DNA of 64,000 nucleotides, taken from Magnolia sinica. Lineage: Eukaryota; Streptophyta; Magnoliopsida; Magnoliales; Magnoliaceae. This document shows, one piece after another, positions 10,931 through 23,307 of the stretch. Numbering within the stretch: position 1 is the stretch's first letter; the number at the start of each line of letters is the position of its first letter. A program made the translations under genes and the position numbers. The stretch is from positions 68,867,158 to 68,931,157 of the forward strand of contig NC_080583.1 of NCBI RefSeq assembly GCF_029962835.1, given 5' to 3'. The notes under the pieces are model-generated. The model was not told where the DNA came from. It did not search any database and saw only the letters and a program-made list of their open reading frames with translations.

Positions 10931-13900
10931 CAACCCATTTTTGGGCCGGGTATAAAAAATTGTGTAGATTTAAATCTGGACCACACCATTGGAGAGAATG
11001 ATAATATAATACCTCGCCATTAAAAATTATAAAGAGCCCATCGTAAGGTTTTAGTAATGTTTATTTGCAATCCAACTTGTTGATAATGTAAAGGAGATCT
11101 AGATGAAGGTAAACTACAAAGATCAAATTGATCCAAAACTTTTATGGCCATTAAAAGGTTTTTAATGGTTATTCATCATTGTTTTGATTGGTATGGCCCA
11201 CCCGAGATTATTTAGTTCTTGTGATTTGAAATTACATCCTAAAATCTGATGAAAAAATATATGGACCATGTCCATATACATAAAACATATCAAGGTGGGC
11301 CCTACACGGTTAGAGTAACACCCATGGAGTTACCTAAATAGTGAAATGGTACTATAAGGTCACCTCATGGGAACTTCCCATGAGGTTAATCTGTGTGGGC
11401 CCCATCATGATGTGTGTAGAACATCAACACCATGCATTTGATGTGTCCCCTTTAAGTCCAAAAATCAGTCATATATGAGACTTAGGTGGGCCATGACATC
11501 TAAAACTATGTGAAAACATCCCTAAAACATATAAAAGCATTTGGTGGGGCCAACATGAGTTTTGGATGTGTATGAAACTTGGTCCGACTCCTCATCCAAG
11601 TGGGACACACATAATGAATGGGCTGGATCTATGAACCACATCTAGGTGGACCCAATAAATGATTATGAATGTTTTAATGGGAGGGTAACCCTCTCAACTA
11701 TAGTATGTGGTACTGTGTGGGCCCAACTATGATGTATGTGTTTAATCCATGCCGTCCATCTATTTTTAAAGATCATCGTATGGCATGAGACAAAAAATGA
11801 GGCATATCCCAATTTGAAATGGACCACATTACAAGAAATAGTATTGAATGACCGTCAACCATTTAAAACATTCTGGGGCCCATAAAAGTTTTGAATTGAG
11901 ATGATTTTTGTTTTTCCCCTTCATCTAAGCCTGTATGACCTAATAAACAGATTGGATGCCAAATAAAGAGTACAGTGGGCCTTACATAGGATTTTAATGA
12001 TGGATATCCAATCACTATTGTTTTCATGTGGTGTGGCCCACCTAATATTTATATACCTCTCAATTTTGGGCCCCACCATGATGTATGTTTTATATCCACA
12101 CCTTCCATCCATTTGGAGAGATCATTTTAGGATAATATCCAAAGATAAATCTAAAGCTCCAGTGGACCCCAACACAGAAAACAGTGGGGATAGTGACACC
12201 CACCATTAAAAACTGTTTAAGGACCACGAAAGTTTTAGATCAAGCTAATATTTGTGTTTTACCTTATTTCATGTTTTTTTTAAACTTCTGAACAGGTTGG
12301 ATTTCAAATAAAATTTATGGTGGGCCTTAGGATAGTTTCAACGGTGGGAATCACTCTCCTCACTACTTTCTGTGGTGAGGTCCACTACATCCTTTTATCT
12401 GCCTCATTCTTTAGCTACTGGATCAGACCTAAAATAAATCTTAGAAATGGATGGACGGAGCGGATCAACAAAATACATTAAGGTGGGCTCCACAATCCCT
12501 GAATTTACGGTCAGTCTATGGCTCTGCCCAAACCCGATTTCCTGATAAAGCCTTCCCCATATGTTCAAGCGGTCAAAACCTTTCCAGGTGGGGCCCACCG
12601 TGATGTTTGTGAGAAATCCACCCCGTCTATATATTTTGTGAGATAATTTCAGCACTTGAAACCAAAAGTGAGAAAGATACAATATTCCAGTGGGCCGCAC
12701 TAAAGGAAAAGGTGGGTAGGGATATTACTACTGTTAAAACCTTCTTGGGGTCGAAAGTGATGTTTAAATGCCATCTATACCATTAATAATGTCATTCCTA
12801 CTGGGATGAGCCGAAAAAACAAATATTAGCCTGATTCAAAACTCATGTGATCCCATGAATATTTAAATTGTGTACATTTAATCGTCACGTTTTTGGCCCA
12901 CTCGAGTATTGGATACGGTTCTTTTTTTTTTTAATTATTATTATCTTAGTACTAAAATGAGCTTACAAAATAGATGGACGGGTGGATTGCTGACAAACAC
13001 AAAGGTGTTCCCCACCCAACTTTCTGCCAAAGGCTATCGCTGGAAATCCGCATCCGCTCCACCCCGCCCGGTTCGTAGGCGGATTGGCTGGTGTACAACG
13101 CACCCGGCAACATATTTGCTGTGTTAACGTCACTAGTTCTATGGCTCCCATCATAAGGTATGAGTTATATCTAAACCATTCGTCCACTAGATGATTTCGT
13201 CGTAAGTCTTGAACCAAAAAATAAGACAAATCCAAAAATCAAGTGGACCACACTGTAAAAATCAGTGGGGATTGAACGCCTGCCATTGAAACCTATGTGG
13301 GCTCAAAATAATTTTGGATCAATATGATATTTGTTTTTTATCTTCATCTAGGTTTGTGTGACCTTATGAAAAAATTGGATGGAAAGTAAACGTTATGGTG
13401 GGCCCTATGAATGTATTTAATCGTGAGAATCATTGTCCCACTGCTATTTGTGGTGTGGTCCACTTTAGATTTGAAAATTACTCATTTTTTGTAACAAGTC
13501 CTAGAATGATCTCTCAAAATATATGAACGGTGTAGATATGATAAATAAATCATTATGGGCCATGTAACTTTGATCTCCTTTGAACCGTTCATACAACTCG
13601 GAGCTCGAAGAGCGTCAGCGCTCGTCTTCCCCCGATGGAACAGATGGGCTACTCCCCCTGCCACTAGCATGGCAGGTGGCTGTGGGTCCCACCATGATGT
13701 ATGTGTTTCATCCATGCCGTCTACATATTTTTCTACATAGTTTTATAACATGAGCCTAAAAATAAGATATATCCTAATCTCAAGTGGACCACATTACAGG
13801 AAACAATGTTGATTGAATGTAGACCATTAATAACTGTTTTGGGGCCATAAAAGTTTTGGATCAAAATGATCTTCATTTTTTTTCTAATCCTATGTCTATG

Positions 13901-14230
13901 TGACATAATCAACATATTGGATGTTAAATAAACAGTACACTCGGCTTTAGGAGGATTTTAACGATGGATATCCAATCACTACTATTTTTCTAATGGATTT
14001 TAGCCTTAGATAAAGCTACGGATTTTAGCCGTAGCTAGTTGTCAGTGAACTCAAGTTTTTAACGGTGGACCTCCAATCACTATTGTTTTTGAATTTTGTG
14101 ATCTATCCAAGATTTATTTCAAGATTAATTTTTTGGATTCGTGTTAAAATTATGTTGAGAAATGGATGGACGGAATCGATGAAACAAATAGATCATGATG
14201 GGGCCCACAGAGCCATAATAGAACCAAAGC
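10931..14230. repeat. Nest of module-bearing MITE fragments inside CACTA-1
   Basis: Several overlapping or nested repeats with copies of the GGGCCCACCATGATGTATG module in both orientations (for example near 11,395, 11,715, 12,065, 12,480, 12,590, 13,680 and 14,190). One recognisable sub-element (13,136-13,637) belongs to the family ending GAGCGTCAGCGCTCGTC. Another starts at about 13,645 with GGGCTACTCCCC, related to the expansin-intron MITE. No coding sequence is visible. Confidence 0.65.
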
Positions 14231-14719
14231 TCTATTTACCGTTTTCATTTTTCTTATTTTTCGCTGTGAGTTTCGTAGTTAATGTAAAATAGTGGTGACT
14301 TGATCATAATAATAGTGGCTAAGATATAGAGTTATCCAGACCATCCAAATAATCGATCTATTGTAAATGGTAAATATTTATATATTTTTATTATATAATA
14401 CTATATTAACCATCTAGAAATTGGTCTCATGCATGTACGACCATAATAGAGTTTGTATTATTATTTAGTGGAAAACTCACAACATATGGATTTCAAAGCC
14501 TTATCTTATTTGAAAGAGGATTCCAAAATCCATCGAGCGCCCCTCTTTTTGCACTTTTCCTCTTTTCCCTCTTTCCATCTTCCATCGAGAAATCCTCCAT
14601 CGAGCGCAAAAATCCGGCCTCTGTCACAAAAATCCGGCAGTTAGTCCTACAAGACTCTTTCAGAAATCCAAGAGGGAGGAAAAGATACATTCAGCCCGAT
14701 ACGCGTCCCATCCGACAAG

Positions 14720-14721
<2 letters not shown>

Positions 14722-14763
<42 letters not shown>
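14722..14763. repeat. (CT)n tract
   Basis: A CT run of about 40 bp just upstream of the gene-like segment of CACTA-1. Similar pyrimidine tracts occur in plant 5' UTRs, so it may have been acquired with the gene fragment. Smaller (CT)n lies at 15,713-15,734. Sequence 14,231-14,721 is otherwise unremarkable. Confidence 0.9.
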
Positions 14764-14765
<2 letters not shown>

Positions 14766-15776
14766 AATTGAAGTTTTCATCTACTTTTTTAGAGCGATTA
14801 TATGGCTATTGAGAGAGTGTAAATATTTAAATTAGATGTTGGTGATGATCGTTCGTGGGTTTTAGTGTTTGATTTTGTATTTTCACCTTATTTTGTGTTA
14901 TTGGGGGGTTATGAGTCTTCCTCTCTGAGGCTGACGTATTTGAGTTTATCTCTGCAATATATGGCTATGTTGTCACATTAATCTAATACAAACAAATATA
15001 CAAGTGTGGAAACGAATACGGCTGCTTGTCATTGCATATTATGAATATGTATGGTACTGATACGAAGTGTGTCATTTCAATAGAATTATTTGTACCTTGT
15101 TATATATTGAATTCCCATGTCGGCCCAGCATATGATCAGAGCGGGCTGTTAGATAGGTGGATTCACCATGGATTGCTCATGATTCTAAGGATGGAGACTG
15201 CCATTTCAGTAAGGAATGCAAAATAGGTGGCCTGACCATTTTACTTCTGCCCTTCATTTTGCAGGTTGGACTGATTATCCAGTCAATCTCTGTAATTTTT
15301 GTCCATGTGCGATTACGGTGGGACCCCCGCTGCGATCGTAGGTGAACCATCTTGGGCCCTATGTAGGAATTCATGTGAAGGTACAGGAATTTGAGATGGA
15401 TCATATAAATATTGGTATGGAAATGAAGAATTTATGGAAGTATTTGTTCAGTTTGTGGAAGTATGTCGCATCTTTCATAGATCCAGACCGTTGGTCTATT
15501 GTTTGCTTTTGAACTACAATTTTTTTAAAAAATATAATTGACACATTTTATCTCGAAATATGATCTATGAAGTAGCATATGCATGCAATACGAAAATGGA
15601 AAATGAAGAATGGATGTTAAGGGTTAGGATTGAAGTATTGATGCTAATACAATGAATGATGTAGTTACGGAAGCATGGGTTGCAGATGTACAGCAACATG
15701 CATGTCAGCAAACTCTCTCTCTCTCTCTCTCTCTTTTTTCACCTCTTAAGCATGTTCTACAACACATTTTTTAGGA

Positions 15777-15778
<2 letters not shown>

Positions 15779-15829
<51 letters not shown>
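15779..15829. repeat. (TG)n microsatellite
   Basis: About 25 uninterrupted TG units. Confidence 0.97.
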
Positions 15830-15831
<2 letters not shown>

Positions 15832-16229
15832 GGTATAGGATCTTGTTTATGACAGGAATACCCATATGGTGGTGATAGGATTCAAGGCTAGTTTGGTTTA
15901 TTAGGGCTTCTTTAGGCCTATACTATGTACACGTAATAGTTATGAGCATTATGATGATTTGGAATAAAATTTCTTAGTTTTGCTATTAATTTGGGTTGTA
16001 AGAATATTTGAAAGGTGGTTTGATGGTCTCTAGCATTAAACTAGAGGATTGTTAGGTCCTTTCTACTCTTGGGAATGTTATAGCACAAGTGATGCCATGG
16101 TCAAAATATTGGTTCAATTGTTAGCGAGGCAAACAGTAGGGATTTTCATTAGCTTTTCTCGATTGCCTTGCTGGATGGTTGTATTGCCTTTGACATTCAG
16201 CTCGTTGATGCTTTATTAATATTTTGTAG

Positions 16230-16413
16230 GATTCTCCTAAGAACAGGGAATTGTTGGGCGCATTTTGGGATAAGGTATATGTTTTGTTTTGTTCCTTTTA
16301 CAATTCTCCATAACAAGTTTTGCTGGTATTAAGCTTTTCATTTGTGTATTTTCAGCTATCTTTGGATGAGGCAATGGAGATTGCATCATTGAAGAATGCG
16401 ACACTAGAGGTGA
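16230..16413 (+). pseudogene. Two captured exons in CACTA-1, gene not identified
   Basis: Two short open segments bounded by splice-like signals on the plus strand. The first follows a TTTTGTAG acceptor at about 16,229, reads DSPKNRELLGAFWDK (45 bp) and ends at a GTATAT donor. The second follows a TATTTTCAG acceptor at about 16,356, reads LSLDEAMEIASLKNATLE (54 bp) and ends at a weak GTGATG donor. Both lengths are multiples of three, so reading phase is kept. I do not recognise the parent gene. They may belong to the same transcript as the exon at 17,438-17,504. Confidence 0.45.
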
Positions 16414-17437
16414 TGAGTTTGAGCAACATTTCTCATCTATATGTTATTCTCTTTCATCTTATTTCCTTGCCTTTCAAGCTATAGGGATTTATGGTTTATG
16501 ATAAATTCTGCCAGTTACACCAACTTCAACCATTTGTTAATAGATATGCATGTGAAAACAGGGTAATCAAATTTTAGGATTTATGGAGTTTTATGACTTC
16601 TCATTAGTTGTGTTATTAAAAAAAAAAAATCCCCAGGAGTATGTTATTAAATTCCGCCAGTTACACCAACTTCAACCATTTATTTTTGAATTGGTTATGA
16701 ACGAGTTCTTTACAAAAAGAGGTCCCCGGGAGTATGTTGTTTGTAGATGACAGTTTTGATTGATGAGACATGCGAGAGGGTAAACTCAAAGACATGCGAA
16801 GCTATCTTGAAAACCGACCTTTAAACTGAAAGAAAAGCATGAATAGAGGCAACATTGACAAGTTTATCCCCTTCTCTAGTTCATTGGAAATTTAATTTGA
16901 GACTCTTAAGCATGTATTGTTTTTGTAGTTAGATTATCCATCTATTAGTAATAATGTGTAGGTCACTTTTCCTACCTCCAAGTATGGAACCAGATCATAG
17001 TTAGCAATTTGTTCATACGTAAAACAAAATTTGGTATGGCAAATGTTTGGGTAATGTCTGAACCACACCTAATTTGACCTTATATATAAACAATCATGAA
17101 GGCTTGACCCATTACCTGGCTTACCAAGGAACTATACAATCCTAGACTTGAAGATATTGAATTACACATGGTATCCTCGTGTCCTTAGCTTGTACAGGTG
17201 GGCCATGGTCCCTTATCCTTGACCATTGATCTGATGAGCCCCACCTTTGTGGCCTTAAAGTTGTCCGGATTCAAAGATCCCAGCCATCCTACCCTTTTTA
17301 ATGTAATTCTATATCGTCCAGCACATTTTGCTTATTGTTTTAGCTAGTGACTTCTTTTTCTTTTCTTTTTTATTTTTTTGATGTATTCTATTTGTATCAC
17401 TTGTATTCTTACATAATCGTTTGCGATGTATTTTCAG

Positions 17438-17504
17438 GTGATAGAGTAAGATATGTGGGTCCACTACATTCATCTGGATTTCCTCCTCTTCATGCTTCTC
17501 AAAG
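17438..17504 (+). pseudogene. Captured exon resembling a plant ATAD1/DAA1-type AAA ATPase segment
   Basis: After a GTATTTTCAG acceptor the frame reads GDRVRYVGPLHSSGFPPL and onward to a GTACC donor. GDRV(K/R)(F/Y)VGP followed by a proline/serine-rich stretch recalls the conserved block upstream of the AAA module in a family of large plant P-loop ATPases. This is recognition from memory over about 20 residues, so the family name is tentative. The frame continues open only to 17,538 without splicing. Confidence 0.3.
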
Positions 17505-17625
17505 GTACCTTCTCTTCTTGCATGCGCCTGTGTTGTAAGCTACACAATTTCCTATCACCTGTTCCACTTTGTTTTTGAAGGTTTTGGAAGACTGCCCTGG
17601 TGATCTTAGTTTTTGGTATTGTCAA

Positions 17626-19430
17626 TTCCCTAAACCTATAGCTTATAACCTAAACATAAACCTTGACCTAAACCTAAACCTATAACCTATAACCTAAACC
17701 AAACCTATAAGCTAAACTCGAACCCATTCTCAAATCCCAAGACCTATAACCTAAACCTAAACCTTAACCTATAACCTATAACCTATAACCTAAACCAAAA
17801 CCTATAGCCAAAACCAAAACCAAAACCAAAACCTATAACCCAAACCCGAACCCGAACCCAAACCCGAATTCCTAAACCTTAACCTAAACATATAACCTAT
17901 ACCTAAACCTAAAACCTTACTTATAACCTAAAACTATTCTCAAATCCTTAAACTTTAACCTATAACCTAACCTAAACCTATACTTATAACATAAAACTAT
18001 TCCCAAATGCCAAAACCTATAACCTTAACCTAACCTTTCCCTAAACTTATAACCTAAACTCAATTCCCTAAACCTAAACCTATAACTTTAACTCAAATCC
18101 CTAAACCTTAACCTATAACCCAACCTAAACCTATACTTAAAACCTAAAACTATTCTCAAATCCCAAAACCTGTAACCTAAACCCGAATCCAAACCCGAAC
18201 CCGAACCTGAATTCCTAAGCCTTAACCTAAACACAACCTATAACCTATAACCTAAGCCTATAACTTAAACCTATAACCTAAACTCAAATCCCTAAACCTT
18301 AACTCAAATCCGTAAACCTTAACCTATAACCCAACCTAAACCTATACTTATAACCTAAAACTATTCTCAAATCCCAAAACCTATAACCTAAACCCGAATC
18401 CAAACCCGAACCCGAACCCGAATTCCTAAACCTTAACCTAAACATATAACCTATAACCTAAGCCTATACCTAAACCTAAAACCTAAAGCTAAACCTAAAC
18501 TTATAACTTAAACCTAAACTCAAATCCCTAAACCTGAACCTAAACCTAAACTTATAACCTTAACCTAAATCTATTCTCAAATCCCAAAACCTATAACCTT
18601 AACCTAAACTCAATTCCCTAAACCTAAACCTATACATAAAACCTAAACCTACACCTAAACCTGTACTTATAACCTAAACCTATTTTCAAATCCCAAAACC
18701 TATAACCAAAACCTAAACTTAAACCTTAACCTCTAACCTAAACCTTAACCTAAACTTATAGCCTAAACTCAATTCCCTAAACTTAAAACTATAACCTTAA
18801 CCTAAACATAAAACCTAAACCTAAACCTATACTTATAACCTAAACCTATTCTTATAACCTAAATCTATTTTCAAATTCCAAAACCTATAACCTAAACCTA
18901 AACCTAAACCCTAACCTCTAACCTAAACCTTAACCTAAACTTATAACCTAAACTCAATTCCCTAAACCTAAACCTAAACCTAAACCTATAACCTTAACCT
19001 AAACATAAAACCTAAACCTAAACCTAAACCTAAACCTAAACCTATACTTATAACCTAAACCTATTCTTATAACCTAAACCTAAACCTAAACTTATAACTT
19101 AAACCTAAACCCAAAATTATAACCTAAACCTAAACCTAAACCTAAATCTACACTTATAACCTATAACCTAAACCTAAACCTAAAACCTAAACATAAACCC
19201 GATCTTGAACCCGAACCCGATTTCCTAAACCTAAACCTTAATGTATTCTCAAATCCCTAAACCTAAACCTACACATAATCCTAATCTCAACTCCCTAACC
19301 TAAACCTAAACCTAAACTTGAAAACCCAAACCTAAACCCGATCCCGAACCCGAACCCGATTTCTTAAACCTAAACCTTAACCTATAACCTAACCTGACCT
19401 AAACCTAAACCTATAACCTACACTTGTAAC
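17626..19430. repeat. Degenerate telomere-like array inside CACTA-1
   Basis: About 1.8 kb of short-period repeats built on CCTAAA, CCTATAA and CCCGAA variants, with long stretches of (CCTAAA)n rather than the canonical plant heptamer CCCTAAA. Higher-order segments recur (CTCAAATCCC, TATTCTCAAATCCC), which shows local amplification. It lies well within the transposon ends, so it is interstitial and not a chromosome end. Confidence 0.85.
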
Positions 19431-19710
19431 AGGTGTATATCAGGAAGAATACGATATTGTAACAAGTGTATATTGTTTGTGTTTGGATGAATGTAGTTTA
19501 TGTTTGGATGGATTTATATAGTTTGGGTTTAGATGGATGGGAATGTGAATATGATGAAATATATTATATAACAGGTGTATATCAGGAAGAATATGATGTT
19601 GTAACTGGTGTATATCAGGAAGAATATGATGTTGTAACATGTGTATATCGGGAAGAATACGATGTTGTAACATATGTATATCAGGAAGAATATGATGTTG
19701 TAACAAGTGT
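19431..19710 (+). repeat. 33-bp minisatellite (GTATATCAGGAAGAATATGA unit)
   Basis: One copy at about 19,431-19,462, an intervening segment with its own short TTTGGATGAATGTAGTTTATG-like repetition, then four direct tandem copies at 19,571-19,710. The period is a multiple of three, so a frame stays open as 11-residue repeats (TGVYQEEYDVV). No start context or domain suggests a real protein. Confidence 0.85.
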
Positions 19711-19721
19711 AAATTCAAATA

Positions 19722-20225
19722 TGAGACGGTCGAAAATTGTCCTTTTCAGGGTCATAAGAGTTGATAACATCGTTTTTAAGGACGGTCCATGACCGTCCTT
19801 TTTAGGGTCATCACAGACGGTCTATAGTAATCTTTTTTTAAGGACGGTCCATGACCGTCCTTTTAAAGGACTGTCCATGACCGTCTTTTAAAGCTCATAA
19901 GAGACGGTCCATAGCAGTCCTTTTTAAGGATGGTCCATGACCGTCCTTTAAAGGCTCATACGAGACGGTCCATAGCAGTCCTTTTTAAGGACGGTCCATG
20001 ACCGTCCTTTTAAATAACGGTCCATGGCCGTCCTTTAAAGTCACATAAGAGACGATCCATAACCGTCCTTTTTAAGGACGGTCCATGACCGTCCTTTTTT
20101 CGTCAATAAGAATGACAGTTTTGAACCGTCCTTTAAGTAATACGACACGTCAAAATTTGACGGCCCATGCGACGGTCTATGACCGTCCTTTTTGGTCATT
20201 TGAGACGGTTTTGGACTGTCCTTTT
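19722..20225. repeat. CACTA-1 right subterminal repeat block
   Basis: Repeated AAGGACGGTCCATGACCGTCC-type palindromes, the mirror of the left block at 9,848-10,385. Copies are separated by TTTAAAGGCTCATANGAGACGG-like spacers. The unit is an almost perfect inverted repeat. Confidence 0.88.
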
Positions 20226-20245
20226 TTCGCTGTTTTGGCGTAGTG

Positions 20246-21837
20246 TTCTCTCTTTCTTCCTTGCTACATCTCTACAAGCTGCCTCTTCTCTATTTTTAGA
20301 GGGATAACCCACACGCTACTCTTTGCATCATGTTCACTGTGTCACAAGATGTTGGCTACCATGATGAATATTTTGTGAAAGAAGCTGACAACAAATCTCA
20401 GCGTATTTGTCTTGGTGAAAAATAATTAAAAGGTTAAATCTTTCAGAACGTGGGTTCTTCTAACGTTCTGAATTTTGTAACCCGAGTTTAGTACTTGCTT
20501 TTTGAAATTCCGTGTGTTAACTTTTAAAAATAGCTCAAACTTTATAGTTTTTTTTTTTTTTACAAGAGTGTGCATTGCAACAGAAGAAAGATAAATCAAG
20601 TATAAAAGGAAAATTCATATAAATATTTCAAAATAGTCAAGTGGCTATCCAAAAAGAGCTTCTACAAACCAATGACTCAAATCTAAAAATAGAACAAATA
20701 ATAATGAAAGGAAAACCCGAATCAAGAGTCGAAAGATCATCTAGCTCTTCATGCTTCACACCAATGTCAATATATGTATCATTTATGTATCATGCACTAA
20801 CTGAATATGGTTTGATAGCGCTAATGGCTATTCCAATGAGACATAGGCCCGAAGATTACCAATACATCACAGTAGTTAAGAGTAATATTCAAATAAACTT
20901 AGAAAAATACAATATTCAACTTACAATTCGCAAGTAAAATACATGAATGTACAATTTACATTTCATAAGTAGAATATAAGAGGACATCACTTGAAAAAAA
21001 AAAAAAAAGATATTATCTATATTTTACAAGTACAATTTAAGAAACTATAATATTACAAATAAAACACCAACTACCTATCCAAACAATGATTTAAAGTATA
21101 ACATAAGGATATACAATACACTTCTCATAAATATAACACAAACCACCATAATATTTCATAGCAAATGTAATCTTGATTAGTGCATGAATGTATGAATGTA
21201 ATAATCCTAAGGATGTACATCCAGCTGAACAAATGAATGGACCTTTTAAACAGTTGGCCCATTCATACAAAAGAATGTGTCTTTAAACAATCGACTATTC
21301 CAAATGAGACAAGGGTCATTTGAACAATACACTGATCTTTTAAACAGTCAACCAGGTACCCGATAACGCTCACATGCCATGTGTGCATGATTAACTCAAC
21401 CATTATTAATTCAATTTACAAATATCACATCAGCAAAGCTCAAAGGTCACACTATAGGGGTCGTCACCCATTATAGGTTGACAACTCATGCATAGTGTCC
21501 CATACCACTCTCCCTTGCTTATGAGACTTTAGCAAGTAGAATTAAAATACACTCGAAAGGTTACAAATAATTATTGAAATACAATGAATTCCAGCAGGAT
21601 AATGCATTTTTTTTATAAATCTCTATAACTAGTGGTCACTCATGATTCAACATGTAAACATTACCATCATAAATCTAGGTATATTTCAAACAGAAAGCGT
21701 AACAACCCCAATTTATTTTTTAGTTAGTCATATACCCTTATAAAAACATACAACCTTGATGGAAATATAAAATATAGTAAATTTTTAGAAATACTACAAA
21801 TTAGATAGTTCTCGACTCCACTAATGATAGAAGTGTT
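20246..21837. other. AT-rich intergenic sequence, nothing identified
   Basis: Right flank of CACTA-1. A 98-codon open stretch at 20,641-20,937 has no ATG at its start and no recognisable domain, so it is not called as a gene. No repeats of the module type are seen here. Confidence 0.45.
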
Positions 21838-23307
21838 GAATTTCAGGGACAAAATTTTCTTTAAGGGGGGTAGATTGTAATACCCCGTACTTTCTATGCT
21901 TTAGAGTTACCATGAACACTTAGTATAAACAAGTGTAGGATGTCAAATTAGTCTAGTTTATCCGTTCGCCTACACCTTAACCTAAACTTAATCATCTCTG
22001 TACTCTTCAATTGTAAATCAAGCTATCCGGCCATTAGATTAATGAGATGGATCGCTAATCTCAGGCTACCTTAATAATCCTAGAGGCCAAGGAACTTTAT
22101 AAACCCCTTTGACTTATGGTTCTAATGAGACCCAATCATTAACTTGTGAAATCAAACCTTTATATCGTTGATTATTGACAGTAACTTAGTTTGACCATTT
22201 AATTATCTAGGGTCAATTGATAAGATCTTAAAACTCTTTTTAGAGGGTCATTCAGAAACTAAATTCATCTAAATATCATATCGATTGTTAAAGGGTGATT
22301 GATAACCTTGGATACACACTCAACCTTAAAATCAACCATTAAATTGAAATTAAACAGCTCTAAGAACCATTAAAACCAGTTGATATGGACTATGGAAGGC
22401 CCTGACCATAAATCATTTTAAAAATTGAGGACACAATTCGCTAGATCCACCATTTATCGGGCCTACAATACTCAAGTTCATGGCCCACTACTTGATCATC
22501 TTTATCTCGGCTTCTATGGCTTCTGTAACTAGATCTACCATTGAAATTTACTTAGATAGGGCCTGAGAACCTTCATAACCGTTGATGTTTAGGTTTGGAG
22601 TGATTCGACCGGCAGATCAGTGGGAATCTAAAATTAAAATAAAATCACTTAGTGTGGCCTGCCTAAGCTTTGAATTTGCCTCGTCTCCAATCATATGTCC
22701 AAATTGGACCCTTAGGATCAAATGATTGGAGTGGATTTGTTAAATACATCTCAGCGGACCCCACTTTGGGTTGCACGTGTGTATAGTCTGTGCACAACCA
22801 CAGTGTACCAAGCTAAACCCATGGTCAAACTGGGTTCGACCCGATGAAATTCAAAAGGAGGATTCCCTCCCTCCTTTTGTTATTTTCGCCAGCGAACGGT
22901 CACCATCCATTTGATCACGATGAGACCCACCATCTATGTCCATACCCAAGATCTGAACTGTTCATCATGCTCCTGTAGGGATCTCGACCAAACCCTGATT
23001 AATTCCACATGTTGCACACCAAGTCAATTATGTGCGTGCGGCTCGGTTTCGAAAATGGGTACCACCTCTGTATGTTGTCCTGCCAGGCTGGCTAACCACA
23101 TGCGGGATTTTCTCTAAATCCCAGCCCTCCATTACCACCAATCTCAGCCCTTCATGCAGCCACAAAACAGCTTCTTTAGGGCATGTATAAAGGTGGAAAG
23201 AATCTCGCCTTGCTGCGATCTAATGTGCTAGCACGATTCTAGCCATTCATTTCGCTTCTAGAAACCTTTTGGGGACATCCAGAATGTTGGATTTAGGGCT
23301 TCTTAGA
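21838..23307 (+). mobile_element. Fossil 3' end and LTR start of a Ty3/gypsy (Tekay/Del-like) element
   Basis: The stretch TTTCAGGGACAAAATTTTCT, a purine run AAGGGGGG and then TGTAATACCCCGTAC is the layout at the end of plant Tekay/Del-type elements: last pol codons, polypurine tract, and an LTR beginning TGTAATACCCC. The LTR start is placed at about 21,876. Its far end is not recognised and it may be interrupted by the copia element at 23,308. No chromodomain or integrase is readable upstream. Confidence 0.5.

Larger units (their letters stand above)
9833..20245. mobile_element. CACTA (En/Spm-type) transposon 1, non-autonomous, gene-carrying
   Basis: Begins CACTACGTGAAAAATGG and ends with the complement of CACTACGCCAAAACAGC; both ends continue into AAAAAAGGAC and then palindromic subterminal repeats. 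A 3-bp direct repeat TTC flanks both ends (9830-9832 and 20246-20248), exactly as expected for CACTA elements. Length is 10,413 bp. No TNP2-like transposase or TNPA-like frame is present, so it is non-autonomous. Cargo in order: left subterminal block, A-rich tract, MITE nest, CT-rich tract and gene-like exons, telomere-like array, 33-bp minisatellite, right subterminal block. Confidence 0.92.

Noticed and set aside
17626-19430. A true chromosome end
   Set aside because: The array is degenerate, uses mixed units, and is flanked on both sides by transposon and other sequence.
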